Of a stretch of 64,000 nt of DNA, positions 1-11,762 are shown in pieces. The position numbers and the translations under genes are program-made. Every line of letters starts with the position of its first letter. Within the stretch, counting starts at the first letter, position 1. Source of the stretch: Polychytrium aggregatum (lineage: Eukaryota > Chytridiomycota > Chytridiomycetes > Polychytriales); assembly GCF_025602895.1 (NCBI RefSeq), contig NW_026516288.1, positions 124,001-188,000 on the forward strand, given 5' to 3'. A model generated the notes under the pieces. That model was not told the DNA's origin, did not search any database, and saw nothing but the letters and a program-made list of their open reading frames with translations.

Positions 1-3000
1 CCCCAAGGTGCACCATTGACAACAGACGCTCACCACGGCCTTGTCGAGCGAGTCGGACAGAGTCTTGGAGGTCGACACGTCCAGGGTGATGCCAAGGGGC
101 TCGAGTGCCTTGAGAAGCGTCTCAAAGCTTGTTCGGGGAGGCTTTGGATGGCGACTGCAGCAAGTGGAGTGAGTTGTTGCAGGGCAGGGTAGTTGTCAGT
201 CGGTGAAGCGGGTATGCCTGACGCTGATTATATGCTTGTCGAGCCTACCGCAACATCGACGAATCGGGGAAGTGGCTAAAGATCTTCTTGGCGACATAGA
301 TGTTGGCGAGAAGCATAAACTCTTCGACCAAGGCGTTGGTGTCCTTCAGTTCCTTCATCTCTGTCGATAGAATGGCCATCTTGGTCAGCCGACTGTCCGC
401 TCGCCAGAGGCGCGGTCTCGGTGCAGTATCAACTGGGCAAGCACATGCGTCTCCGACACGCACCGACGTCAACAGGATCCTGTGAATCGTTTTCCAGATG
501 GAACTTGACCTCGGGCGAGGCGAGGGTCAAGGCACCGCGATCCATGCGCTTCTTGCGCATCTTTTTGGCAATCTGATTGAGGATCTTGATGCCTTGCGAG
601 ACAGGATCAACCATTTTCCTGCACATGCGTCGGATGCGACACAGCCGGCGTAAGTGGAGAGTGAGCCAGTGCCGGGGTGGCATTGTGCATCATATCGATG
701 GCTTGGTGAAGTGCACTCTGACTTACGGGTCGTCCAGTCGTGCCTGGGCTTCATCGTACGTGAACGAGTGCTTGGAGCGGATGACACTCTTGTTGTATTT
801 GACGCTCTGAACTTCGCCTTCCTGGTCAACTTCCTGCGAAAGGGGAATGGTAGCTCAGTCAACCCGCACAAGAGATAATGTGCACTCGTTTGATGATGGC
901 CCTGGAAACGTACCCAAATGACCGAAAAGGCGAGCCGATCGACGTTGGAGCGCAGCGAGCAAAGATCTGCCAGGAGAATGCGGGGGTTGAGACAACGTAG
1001 CGCTAGTGTCGAGAGGGTCATTGGGTGAAGCTGCAGCAGAACTGGCCTTACTTGTGCCCAGCAGTCCGGGAAGCATATCAACACGTTTGTTGACCAGATA
1101 GACCGTGGTTCCACGTCGCGCTGCTTCGGCATCCATGGCGTTTCCCGACTTGACAAAGTGGCTCACATCGGCAATATCTGACGATGGCCACGACAAGGAG
1201 GCAGAGAGGGATAGAGGGCGATGGCGGTGGTGGGTACATTGAGTGGCAAAAGGCTGCGAGCGATCAGGTTTCGGAATTGTCATCCGGACCGATCCTGCAT
1301 TTGGCTTTGCCACTTACGAACTCCAACTTCAAAGTTGCCGTTGGGCAGCGGCTTGGCATGGAGGGCATCGTCGATATCTGTACAGCCCGGAGGGTCGATG
1401 CTGCAGATGTCCAAGTCTCTGAGGTCCCACCGGCCGGCCACATGCTCATCCTTGACGATCCAGCTCTCGCCTTCGGGTGGCAGGAAGCTCTCGACGTGCT
1501 TCGAGAACGGCGCATACGGACAGTCGTGCTCCAGCAAGAGCACCTCCGTCTCGGTATCGCGATCACCGACTTCGCCCAGGGTCTTCACAAAGTGACCCGA
1601 GGGATATCTACATCGTCGCCAACGGCACGCCAACAATGAGCCCGCTACCGCGCATCATATGCAGCGTCCCCCTCCCGCTTTGTCGCTGAGGATCAATTGT
1701 CGCAGCAACGTACCTAGAGTTGCGAGGCCAGCCATCGACGGCCACAATGATGCGCTTGCCAACCAGGCTGATGGCTTGTTTGGTTTTGATGCGAATCTTT
1801 GGGATACGTCGATCCATCGACCAGAAGAACACATTCTGCGAGCCGCTTCCGCCCGTCATGACGACTGATTTCTTGTCGATCGTGCCACAGTATGGCCTCC
1901 AGTTCCGCTGAATGATACCAATGACCTTGCCCGTGGGCTTGACCTCAGCGTTGGTGCTGTCGACATCCATTGCGCTGTCTCCAGGGGCAGCGGTGTCCTC
2001 GGCTTGGTCCAAGTCATCCTCGCCAAGAGCCTCTGCGATAGAACAGACATGAGGCCAAGTCGTCAGAACCATAGCGAGCGGCGACCAGGAACCGTTGGTC
2101 CGTGGCAGACACGGAATATAAGGTTGGGGCCGTTGTGGGCCACCATTTCCCGAGGGCGAACTCCAAGCCTGCGCATCGGAAGCGGTGGCGACATGACTGA
2201 GAAAATAACGAGCATCCAGGAACAAGGCACCTCAAAGCCACGATTGCTGATGCTACCTTCTTCGATAACAACATCCACCAAAGGAGCCTTCCACTGGTCT
2301 CGCGGAAGAAGCTGAACAGCAATCAAGTCTCCATGCACGGCGCGGTTGAGGTTCTTCAAGCCCTGGATCAAGATGCTTCGGTCTTCGCCATCCACGTTGG
2401 CAAAGATGCTGCCCTGATTGGAGGCGCAATCGTCACAGTGAGAGTCCATTCGCGCGGAGCCAGAGACGCAACGAGTGTCTGCTTCAAGCCCACCTCGGTG
2501 TAGTTGTGGAGGCTGATGTTGAGAGTGCCCTGGAAAAGGATGCCGGCCTTCAGGCCTGCTGAGATTTGGAGCGGCGACGCATGCTGGAGCCGCAAACTCA
2601 TTGAGTCAGAGATACTTCACGATCGTTGGCCAGAAGAACGACTGCCGTCGACAGCATCTGATGGGGTCGCACCTCGTCAAAGTACTCTTTCTTGCCGATC
2701 TCTTTTCCATCCAAATCCTCCTCATTTGCGGCGACCATATCGACCAGCTCAGGGCAGTCATCGAGAGATTCGACAAAATCGCGGACTAAACGAGAGTGAT
2801 CGACGGACAGGAAGACGGTGGATGGATTAGGAGGGTTGACATGAGTCGCAGCAGTGCTGGCGGCATCGCTATGGCGCTGGTTCGCTGAAGCGGCACGATA
2901 GAGAAGACGAACCTGAGAACGTCGAGACCCCAAGCTCCTTTGCCTTGGCTCGGTTGTCCTTGTCGTCAGTGAGTAGAATGGGCGTTGCCGAGTTGGCGTG

Positions 3001-4009
3001 CTTGCCATACCAGTGCACGGCAGTTCGGATGGCTGTCAATGTAAAGCAGTCCGACGAGTGTGAGCAAGAGCGCCGATGCAGACCATGAGATTCCTTCTGT
3101 GATTGCACACCGACGCTGCTGCCAAGCCATGTCGGAATAATGCTTGCATTGGGTCTCCCTTCATGTGCGCTGGCGTTTGGGTCTGCGCTTGCGACTGAGA
3201 TCGTCATGTCGCCGATGCTCACCTCGATCGTTTCGATCATTGATCGTCTCACCCTGCTTCTTCTCGATGTAAGTCTCCCTGCGGTGCCGAGCATCGGAGC
3301 ACAGATGCGGAGGGATCAGAGCGCAACCCGATTCAACGCGACCAGATCGACTCGACAGGGTCGGGCGAGCGTGCCGGACAACCCAGCAATGTCGTTGGCG
3401 ACGACGATCGAGCCGCCGAGAGGTCCTACTTGTGATGCTCGTTGCAGAAAACGTAGAATCGTCTCAACGGATCCGATGTCAGCATGCGCACGCGGTTGTA
3501 GATGGCGATGCTCTTGTGTCGCAGTTCCTCGAGGACAGTCTGGAGGATGATGACGTCCACAAACACCTGGTGCTCGATGACGTCGATCTGCGATGGAGTC
3601 CAGAGCCGTTTCAGCCATTATTCGGGCACGTACTCAAGAGGAAATGTGCAGGTCCTCGTCATGCCATGGTCTGGCCTGTCGGCGATGCCGCACCTGGTGA
3701 TAGAGAACATTGGTGTCGGGCACGATATACGCAGGCTTCTTCACAAGCTTTGAGACCCGCGGTTTCTCCTGGAGGAGAGCAGGGGTCTTTTGAACACAGG
3801 AGCGGCATGTTGAGATGCCGCACCCAATGTCATCTCGGAGATCTGCAGAGCAGGCAGTCAAAGATGTGAGCGGGATCCATCCTGCCGCTGCGGACAAACG
3901 CAGCCAATGTCGACGCAGCATGTGGGCAGCAAGACGCACAGTGCTCCTTGACGACTTTGATGATCGTCCCCTTCTTGGTCTTGTGGGTGAATGCCTTGCT
4001 CTTGAGCAT
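1..4009 (-). CDS. DIS3: Exosome ribonuclease Rrp44/Dis3 (3' part cut by window edge)
   Basis: This is the catalytic subunit of the RNA exosome, a 3'-5' exonuclease with an N-terminal PIN endonuclease, acting in nucleus and cytoplasm. The start at 4009 gives MLKSKAF, as in animal DIS3. Exon 1 (4009-3940) joins across a 93-nt intron to restore [11 protein letters not shown] and the Cys-rich CR3 motif. PIN residues [10 protein letters not shown] and VLEELRHKS follow near 3750-3440. Cold-shock regions are seen around 2500-1900. The RNB active site [16 protein letters not shown], with its Asp cluster, is near 1440-1370. The last visible exon (about 130-1) matches the RNB region, so roughly the last quarter lies beyond position 1. 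The gene has many introns, and internal exon borders after the first were not all resolved. It is divergent from DGAT2. Confidence 0.95.
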
Positions 4010-4605
4010 GTTGATGGACGGCGACGGGATCTGCACCGGGCTCGCTCAGGCAAGATCAGGCCAGACCGCACTATCAATTTTTTCCGGCCCCCTCGCGGCT
4101 GCTCATCTCGGTCACCTGAAAGTCACGTTGTATGTGGCGCAGCAAAATTGGAATCCGATGGGAGGCGGTTGACTCCCTTGTGCAAAGTGTGTGTGTGCGG
4201 ATGTGTGTGTGTGTGACGGCGAGAGGCTTCTCGCCTTCCCTCGGGGGTCTCTCGCCAGAGACTGCTCTTCTCGCCGACCGAGGTGGCTCCGAGAGCGCGT
4301 TTTTTCGTTCTCGCACATTTTTTTAACAAGAAATTTTTTCATAGTGTCGGTGCAATGAAAAAAATCGAGCCGACCAAACCGAGAGCCGACAACGCGCTCT
4401 CGTCGGGCTCTCGGCTGGTGAGGCTGCTGAGCGAGAGAGCGGCCACTGGGAAACTGGCCCACATCACATCCGCCACAACACCCAGGGACTGTCGGGCCAG
4501 CACCAGCTCCGAGAGCTCCCAGGGTGTCGGCTCGATCGAGATCTGTGCTCTGGACAACTGTTTGGCAGGCTCGGTCGATGGCCATGGATGACGACCATGG
4601 ACGAT

Positions 4606-4683
4606 CGACTTGGACGATCGACTTGGACAATCGACTTGGACAATCGACTTGGACAATCGACTTGGACAATCGACTTGGACAAC
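4606..4683. repeat. 13-bp tandem repeat, six copies
   Basis: The unit CGACTTGGACAAT is repeated six times head to tail; the first copy has G for A at position 11. Because 13 is not a multiple of three, all frames stay open for a while and produce spurious ORFs. A short palindrome, CCATGG-7 nt-CCATGG, sits just upstream (about 4582-4600). Confidence 0.95.
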
Positions 4684-4870
4684 AGGAACACATCGGCATT
4701 TCGGTTCTGCATGGGAGTGCAGTCGCAGTTCTAGCCGACAACATAATGTTGCAGACTTGCACCAGCGGTCACCGTGAGTGCAATACCCAGAGTCTCTTGC
4801 TGCAAGGCCGCTCGTCGTCTCCACAATGTAAATGCGCCATCGACAGCACGAATGCCGATGGATGTCGCTC

Positions 4871-4990
4871 ATTTGATTCAGCTCACTCAACCCATTCAAC
4901 ACATGCAACCCATTCACCTCACTCAACACATGCGACCCATTCAGCCCACCCAGCTCATTCAATATACTCAACCCGTTCATGATATTCAAC
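4871..4990. repeat. Degenerate 9-bp repeat (nnnCATTCA type)
   Basis: About a dozen imperfect 9-bp units end in CATTCA, CACTCA or similar. The spurious translation is rich in His-Ser-Thr. It looks like an old, decayed minisatellite. Confidence 0.75.
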
Positions 4991-5492
4991 CCGCTCTGTT
5001 GTGCTGCATCATCTCAGCACATAACGTGCATGTCACGCGGCTGTGATCTCGGCTGCGCATTGTCGGAGCTCGGGGCACGTGGGAGGCCCGTGACAGCACG
5101 CGAGTTCCCACATGCCAAACCAACGCCGATGACATCCTGTTGACTCACCGGTGCTGCAACCGGTTCTTGTCCAAGATTCCTCTTGAGCGAACATGTCCAG
5201 GCAGACGTGCACACCATATCCGTGCTTGCAGCTCCATGTTCTGGTGGCTTGCACATGAAAATCAGAGGGTGGCGTCCTTGAACGCTGACAGAAGAGGCTG
5301 CCAAAGCGAGCTGCGGATCAAGGCTAGAACAATGATCTCCGGGATCGCCGTGGCTCGACCGACACAGCGAGCTCCCGCGGAGAACTGGCGAGCACGCACT
5401 GCCCGCCTTGCGAGGCGCAACTTGGCCGGCGCTGTTCCTCGCTTGGGTTCGTCGCTTACCTTCTGCTTTCCATCGCCTCATTCGAAGCCATC

Positions 5493-6925
5493 ATGACAGC
5501 CATCCACCTCGCTCCGTTGCATGTCCCGTTCGCGCGGCGTCGACAGACTTGGGCGATAGCGACCTGGCTCAGCTTCCCGTTCGTGTCCATCGTCGCCTTC
5601 CTTCTCATCCTCGTCTGGCCTAGGCTGACGCTCCTGGCGCTGGGCTACGTGGTCTTCATCCTTGTCGACAAGTCGCCGTTTCATGGCGGCCGTCCAAGTC
5701 AGTGGGTCCGTCGCCTGGCTTTCTGGAGATGGCTTCGCGACTACTTCCCCGTTGAACTTGTGGCGACGACGCAGCTGGATCCGAAGAAAAACTATCTCTT
5801 TGGCTACCACCCTCACGGTAATCCTGCCAGCCAGCCGACACCTAGCACTTATCGATGCTATTCATTGCCCGCCCTGGTCGCGACAAGCATAGTCACCAGA
5901 GTCGCTAATTGGACTCGACGATTGCTCTAACCCACTCGGCTTGTCTCCGCCATGCGGCCTCTTCCAGGCATTGTTTCGATCGGTGCGGTGACCAACTTTG
6001 GAACCGAGGCCAACGAGTTTTCCAAGCTCTTCCCCGGCATCAGCCTTCGCCTCCTGACACTGAATCTGCACTTTTTCATTCCATTCTGGCGAGATCTGCT
6101 TCTCTGTAAGCTGCTGTCATGCAATCTCTGCGGCACCTGCCCATAGCTCTATTTCGACTGACACCGCTTTGCTCCTTTCAAACGGATCTCCAGCGCTCGG
6201 CGTGGCATCGGTCGGAAAGGGATGCATCGACAACATCCTGTCCAAGGGGCCCGGCTCCTCGTGCATGATCGTGGTGGGAGGATCTGCCGAGGTATTTCTG
6301 GCGGTTCCCGGGACATACGACCTGGTGCTGTCCGGCCGCTACGGGTTCGTACGGGTTGCCCTCAAGAACGGCGCCTCGCTTGTGCCGGTGTTTTCGTTCG
6401 GTGAAAACGGTGAGTATGTCAGTAGCAGCATCGATTCGTCGATTCGATCCCGCTCTGGTTTGCGACCGCTCCATGGACGACTGCTAATGTAGCCTGCTCG
6501 TCGATATTGCCACCCCCAGACTGTTGGGACCAGGTCCAGAAACCCAAAGGCACGTTCGTACGATTCGTCCAAGATGCCTTCAAGAAACTCTCGCAGCTCA
6601 CCGTGCCGGTCGCCAACGGCCGCGGGTTCTTCAACTACGACATTGGCCTGCTCCCAAGACGAAGGCGCATCGTTAGCATCGGTAAGCATGTGTATACTGA
6701 GCGGGTGTCGTCGCAGTAGTCCTTCGCTAGATGCACCTGCATATATTTGACGCGTGCTTCCTCTATCCAGTCGGCGCTCCCATCGACTGCCCAAAGACAC
6801 CATCGCCTTCGGAGGAGCTGGTTCATGAGTACCACCAAAAGTACATCGAGGGCCTCAAGGCTCTCTACGAGCAATACAAGGACCAGTACGCCCCGGACCG
6901 CAAGAAGGAGTTTACTGTGATTTGA
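5493..6925 (+). CDS. DGAT2: Diacylglycerol O-acyltransferase 2 (DGAT2 family)
   Basis: This enzyme would make triacylglycerol from diacylglycerol and acyl-CoA at the ER and lipid droplets. Five exons (5493-5817, 5968-6105, 6194-6409, 6520-6681, 6771-6925) give 331 residues, a normal length for the family. Residues about 25-57 form the usual hydrophobic hairpin. The active-site HPHG (residues 106-109) is completed exactly across intron 1 and continues as IVSIGAVTNFGTEA. VGGSAEVF and GENDCWDQ follow, also family-typical. All introns are GT..AG and all phases agree. A monoacylglycerol or wax-ester acyltransferase of the same family cannot be excluded from sequence alone. Confidence 0.95.
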
Positions 6926-7086
6926 CAGACACAAGCTTCAGATTCGAGCCTGCACCGTGTCTCGCACTCCCAGGTGTTTCGCAGGTATCCTACCATCGAG
7001 CCAGTGTTGCCTCGATCGGCGCTGTTCTCATGGATCGAGTGCTGTGTTGTCCGGTCATCCTCAATGCTAGCCGTGGACACTCTTTC

Positions 7087-7092
7087 AATAAA
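7087..7092 (+). terminator. AATAAA-type polyadenylation signal after DGAT2
   Basis: AATAAA lies 162 nt after the DGAT2 stop codon, in an otherwise non-coding spacer. The assignment rests on position only. Confidence 0.4.
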
Positions 7093-7324
7093 TAACGATG
7101 CTCGAAATGTTCGACCAGGTACTGCAGTGCCTTGTGAGATGGCCATCGACCGATGCCAATGGCCCCATCGCAGGGCCGCCCGCTTCATTCTGACCAGACT
7201 GGCGGGGATTTTCGGCGGCTCTTGGCGCTCTGACCAGCCTGCTGTTCGGCGTCCTCGGTCCAGTTATCCTCCAGCCACCGTATCCCACAGGGTCTTGTCG
7301 AGCCTACCGGCGTCTAGCGCACCC

Positions 7325-8008
7325 ATGTCCACCAAAAGAAAGACCCGATCCGCAACCAAGGCCGAGCAGGAGGCCAAGGACGAGAGCCCTGTGCCCAGCA
7401 AGACCGCCAGCAAGACCGCCAGCAAGACCGCCAGCAAGACTGCCAGCAAGACCGCCGCCGTCAAGGCTGCACCCGAGACCAGCGACGACGCCGTCGTTCT
7501 GCCGTCGGCCCGCAAGAAGGCCAAGGCTGATGAGAAGCCGGCCAACACCGAGGCCAAGTCCAAAGCCGCTGTCGGCGCCCAGATCCCCGACAACCTCCAT
7601 GTCCATACCCACGACGGCTCCCCGGTGAATGTCGCCGAGCTGTGCAAGGACCAGGGCATCATCATCTTTTTCTATCCCAAGGCAAACACCCCCGGCTGCA
7701 CGAAGCAAGCCTGCGGCTTCCGAGATGCTTTCAAGGACATTGAGAGCCACGGCTTCCAGGTCTACGGCATGAGCACCGACTCGCCCAAGAGCCTGCTCAA
7801 CTGGAAAACCAAGTACGATCTGCCCTATGATCTCCTCTCGGACCCCGTTCCTTCGCCGGCGCTCAAGTATTTTGGCGTCTTCAAGGCACCCAGCAGCAGT
7901 ATCCGCTCGCATGTGGTGATTGCCAAGGGCGGCGAGATCGTGTCTCTTGACATCAAGGTCTCCCCGGCCGAGAGTGTCGAGAGGGCCCTCGAGGAGATCA
8001 AAGCCTGA
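7325..8008 (+). CDS. PrxQ/BCP-type peroxiredoxin, Dot5-like
   Basis: This is a thiol peroxidase that reduces peroxides through a peroxidatic Cys. The single exon encodes 227 residues. The first ~88 form a Lys/Ala/Ser/Thr-rich tail with basic clusters (RKKAKADEK), like the nuclear yeast Dot5. The catalytic fold follows, with IIFFYPKANTPGCTKQACGFRD carrying the peroxidatic Cys in PGCT and a second Cys five residues later, as in BCP enzymes. The frame is open for another 117 codons upstream, with an Arg/Ser/Ala-rich stretch just before this ATG. A longer form with a presequence is therefore possible; I chose the MSTKRK start because the basic tail begins there. Confidence 0.9.
   Translation: MSTKRKTRSATKAEQEAKDESPVPSKTASKTASKTASKTASKTAAVKAAPETSDDAVVLPSARKKAKADEKPANTEAKSKAAVGAQIPDNLHVHTHDGSPVNVAELCKDQGIIIFFYPKANTPGCTKQACGFRDAFKDIESHGFQVYGMSTDSPKSLLNWKTKYDLPYDLLSDPVPSPALKYFGVFKAPSSSIRSHVVIAKGGEIVSLDIKVSPAESVERALEEIKA
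7397..7456 (+). repeat. 12-bp in-frame repeat (Ser-Lys-Thr-Ala x5)
   Basis: The unit AGCAAGACCGCC occurs five times in the peroxiredoxin N-terminal tail and encodes SKTA repeats. One copy has a silent T. The repeat keeps frame and probably varies in copy number. Confidence 0.95.
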
Positions 8009-8397
8009 TCCAGACGGCTGGAGTCTTGATATTTGCGTGGCCGCTCGCTGACTTGCTCGCCGGCCCAGATCGACGTCTGCGGGCTGCCGAGCAACGGTAC
8101 GGCCCCGATTTCGATCTGCCCAGCAACATACTCTGCCGGCTCAATACATTGTCTTGCTCTGCGAGTGTGAATAGCGCCGCTTAGGCAGAGTGGTTTCTCA
8201 AGAGCGGAATGGTTGGGAGTATGCTGTTCAATTTCGAATCTGCAGCGACGCTCCAGTGCGGCTTCCTCATCAACACCCAACAGCACCAGCAACCGGCAAC
8301 CGGCAAAGGCCATGGCGGGCCAGCTCCGGGATCTTGGCCGTCCCAGACGATTCGAGCCCTCGACAGCGCCCGCTGCTCTGCCCACCAGCAGGCTGGG
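8009..8397. other. Convergent intergenic spacer
   Basis: This 389-bp stretch lies between the stop codons of the peroxiredoxin (+) and the TPR gene (-). I see no gene, repeat or clear polyadenylation motif in it. Confidence 0.6.
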
Positions 8398-10028
8398 CTA
8401 GACACTTTGCAAAATCACCAGGAGCTGCTGGAACCAGGGTGACGCTTTCGTTGCCGGGCTGAAATCGACCGGAATGTCTTCGTCGGTGCCGCTGAAAATG
8501 CCGTTGACAAGCTTGCCGCCCTTCTTCTTCCACATAATCATGGCCTCGCGACACTCCATATCTCGCTCCGGAATCTGCGATGCGGCCTTGCCCATGTGCA
8601 GGCAGGTGCGGATCGCATCGATCCGGGTTTCGCTGATGGCAAGGGCGCGCTTGTAGTAGAGGATCGCATTTCCGACTAGAACCTCACGAGTCTTTTGCTG
8701 CTCGGGCGACGGATAGAGCAAAATGCGGTACAGCTGGGCGTCGCCGAGCTTTGCGCAAATTTCGGCATTTTGCGACTCCAGCTGGAAGGCCGAGGTGTAG
8801 CTATTGACGACGTCGGCGAAGGCCGTTCGGATTTCGGCCTCGGAGCCTCCGTACTTGATCTGGAAGGCCAGGAAGCTCCACAGGATATCGCCCTTGTCGC
8901 AGAGTGCTTCGACACTTGATGGCTCGATCTCAAGCGCACGCTGCACGAGCGCCAGCGACTGCTTGAAGTACTCAGCAGCGGTGGTGGGCTCAACCTCGTT
9001 CGAGGCCAGAGTGTCCGCAAGTGTCGACAGTGCGTCGGCGCAGCGGAGCGACAGCCGAGCGGGCTCGATGCCGAGTGCCTCGGACAGCTTGAGCTTCTCC
9101 ATGGCGACGCTATGAAAGTGCATGCAGGAGGCATAGTCGGAGCAGAAGCTGGATCGCAGGCTGAGGGTCTCTGCCCAGGCGACGAGGGTGTCGATCAGAG
9201 TGTCCTTGGTGACAGACTGAATGGCGGTGACGCTCTCGAGAGACTCTTCGATCTTGTCGCCGTCCTGGGGCAGCTGCTGAGTGGAAACGCCCGGCTGGGG
9301 CTCGGATCCAGCGCTGTCGACAGGGTTCCTTTGATACGCCTCGCTTTGCAGCGCAAATACCTTCTCGAGCAATGCACAGGCTTCCTCGGCAACGGCAATA
9401 GCGAGGGGCTCTTGACCATCGATCGAAAACAGATGCTCCGCACTTGTTCGGAGGGCCTGGGCCAAGTTGAACAGGGTGTCGGTGTTGGTGGGCTCGAGCT
9501 CAGCGGCCCTCCGGAGACAGTTGACCGAGCTCTCAAGAAGCCCGCGGCATTCGCTGGGACGATAGGGCGGATTGCGGAATTCGGCAAGCAGCAGCAGCAG
9601 CCGCCCGCGATTGTACAGGGGATCGTGCTCGGGATTCATGGCAACGGCTTGGGCGTAGAGCTCGCACGACCGCTCGTAGAACCGTCTGGCCTTGTCGCCG
9701 TCGACGTATCGGTCTCCCTTCTCCTCCATGTTGATGGCCTCTGCAGCAGGGAGACAATGCGTCCGGGGGAAAGCGGCATGTGGACGATGCGCAAACGAGT
9801 GAGCACGAGCTTTGGCGATGTGGAGTGTAGCGGCAGAGCCATCGTGGCGGAGAATGTCTGAATCCCAGGACGCAGTAGATGCCATGCAGACAACGGCGAT
9901 GGGACAGCGGGCGGAAACAGCAGCAAGCCAGACCACACACCATCGACTATGTCATCGAAGCTCAGCGGGGCGGCTTCCTCGGGCTTGGTGGCCTTCTTTC
10001 CCTTGGGTGGCAGCTTGAAGCGACTCAT
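8398..10028 (-). CDS. TPR-repeat protein (family uncertain)
   Basis: Two exons (10028-9941 and 9740-8398) give 476 residues. The N-terminus MSRFKLPPKGKK is short and basic. The rest is helical, with several TPR-like blocks: RFYERSCELYAQAVAMNPEHD, then CLRRAAELEPTNTDTLFNLAQAL, then LVQRALEIEPSSVEAL, and a last block near LYRILLYPS. TPR proteins are interaction scaffolds. The overall layout recalls fungal assembly or translation TPR proteins such as Ett1/Nro1 or Acl4, but I cannot assign it to either. The intron phase agrees (GAT G | AG GCC). Confidence 0.85.
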
Positions 10029-10512
10029 GACGGATGCCGGCCAGAGCAGGTCGACAGTGGTTCTGGTGCGAATCCGGCAGCGATCGGGGCGAAGAAGCGA
10101 GGCGACGGTCGACAGGGAGCGAAACTATTTTCAGATGTTACACAGAAACGGGACACATCAGCACGTGGACAGAATGATGCTGGTCGCTCGGCTGAGCGAT
10201 ATCAATCGGCTGGCTCGACTGTGATGGCTCGACTGTGATGGCTCGACTGTGAAGAAAGGAATGGTAAATGCGTCTTGGGTTGACGAACGGCTGGATAGAC
10301 ATGGCATTGCAGCCCGTCATTGGTGTCCCGCCAGTTGCTCTCGAAACCTATCCCAACAATGCTCTGGGCGCTTGCACCAGAATCACTCTGAGTGCCATTC
10401 CGATTGATACGGGATGCCTTCCGCTTGTTTCTTTCTCAGTGAGCTCTATTGAGGTAACACCCAACTCCACAGGTCCGACAAGGTCATCCGGCTCTGGCAA
10501 GACCCCGCCGAG
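10029..10512. other. Intergenic spacer between two minus-strand genes
   Basis: This 484-bp stretch lies between the RGS gene stop and the TPR gene start. It includes a short three-copy repeat of GGCTCGACTGTGAT near 10210-10250. No gene is seen. The TPR gene promoter should be here. Confidence 0.5.
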
Positions 10513-11762
10513 CTATTTTTTGAACAGCTTCTTGAAAAATCCCGGCTTTTTACTGCTCGGCTTCTCAGCATGGCCGGCTTCGTCCGCGAGTGGATGTGCT
10601 GCTGCTGCCGCCGACGGCTCGGCGGGGGCTCGGCTGTCAGCTGTATTCATAAACTTGGGGTACGACTGAGTTTTCCACATCTCACACACTTTCTCGATCG
10701 ATGTCTTGAAGGCGTCTGGATGAGGCAGCTTCTTGGTCGTGATCTGTCAAAGTTATGTCAGGTTACAAAGTGCCTTGAATCGTCGAATTATATTCCACAG
10801 GCCATGCTTTGAATATCAATTCATTGGTATGTGCTTGCTGGCTTGTTCGGCCAAGCGCTATCCCAGCGGCCCCTCCTTGGTATTGATAACCGCGTGCTCA
10901 CCTCGTTCATGAGCTTTTTCCGGATATTTCCAGCCAGGTTGATCTCCTTGTCGGATCCCGGCGTCAGGTACAGTGTTAGGATCTTCTCGAGCTTGTATGT
11001 GCGGATATATGCAATCAACAGCCAGTCAGTGTCAGCCAAAGGAAGGTATTGATGTGCTAGACTCGGTGCGTAGGCATCCGGACGAGTGCAGGTTCACTAG
11101 TGTCGCTGTAGCCCAAGTACCGAATGACTGGTCTGGACTGCAGTCCGACGAGCGAGCTGAGCGGACTGACTAAGCGATGCTTACAATCTGCCTGATCATA
11201 GCATCGCTCTCAGCAGAGCTGCATATAAGCGATCTGATGCTGCGCTTGCTCTCAAGGCGCTCTCGAAAACCCTCGGCCCGGTGTCCGCCTGACTCGCCGG
11301 CCTCGGCCGCGATAGCTTCGGCTGGATATGGTTCTGATGGATGGAGACGTCCTCCTTCAGCCAGGTTCTCCCGCGAGGGCATCATTCCCTTGAGTGAGTG
11401 GTGCGATCGAGCGACGGACTGGTACTTTTCGGCAAGCCGGTGGAACTCTTCGGTGTACATCCGCACAAAGTTGTAGTATTCGAGGTTTTCACCGGTATGC
11501 TCAAACTCCAAGAAAGCCTTTCGATCGACGGACGAGCCGTGAGAAACGGGTCCGTGGCCGCCGCGAGTGCGCTTATGGAGCTCGCCCTCTCCGGCCCCGC
11601 TATCGAAAGCACCCAGCCGATCGAGCCGGTCACAGCGGGTCTCTGTCGTATTCGGATACGTACCCCAAAGTCATCCAGGGAATATGGCGGCGGCGCCTCG
11701 TTTGCGAGTATTTGGGCAAGGGAATAGGTGAATCTGGATTTCTCGTGTGCAGCATCAGTCAT
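10513..11762 (-). CDS. RGS-domain protein with polybasic C-terminus
   Basis: This is a likely GTPase-activating protein for a heterotrimeric G-alpha subunit. Four exons (11762-11664, 11517-11185, 10991-10902, 10743-10513) give 250 residues. RGS helices are recognisable: SLAQILANE at the start, then AFLEFEHTGENLEYYNFV, where the ENL..YYNF core matches RGS ENLxFW. ILTLYLTPGSDKEINL and AFKTSIEKVCEMW follow. A ~50-residue charged and Pro/Glu-rich insert lies between the early and late helices (near residues 70-120). The tail KKPGFFKKLFKK is a basic amphipathic stretch suited to membrane contact. The weakest junction is exon 2 to exon 3, where a few residues could be missing. Confidence 0.8.

Larger units (their letters stand above)
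4010..5492. other. Divergent DIS3/DGAT2 intergenic region
   Basis: This 1.48-kb stretch lies between two divergent genes and I see no convincing gene in it. It contains a GT-rich run (about 4187-4216), a 13-bp tandem array (4606-4683) and a degenerate 9-bp array (about 4871-4990). Promoters for both genes should lie here, but I recognise no clear TATA box. Confidence 0.6.

Noticed and set aside
4524-4982. Plus-strand ORF with 13-residue repeats
   Set aside because: It is produced by the 13-bp array. The downstream His/Thr/Ser part is the 9-bp array.
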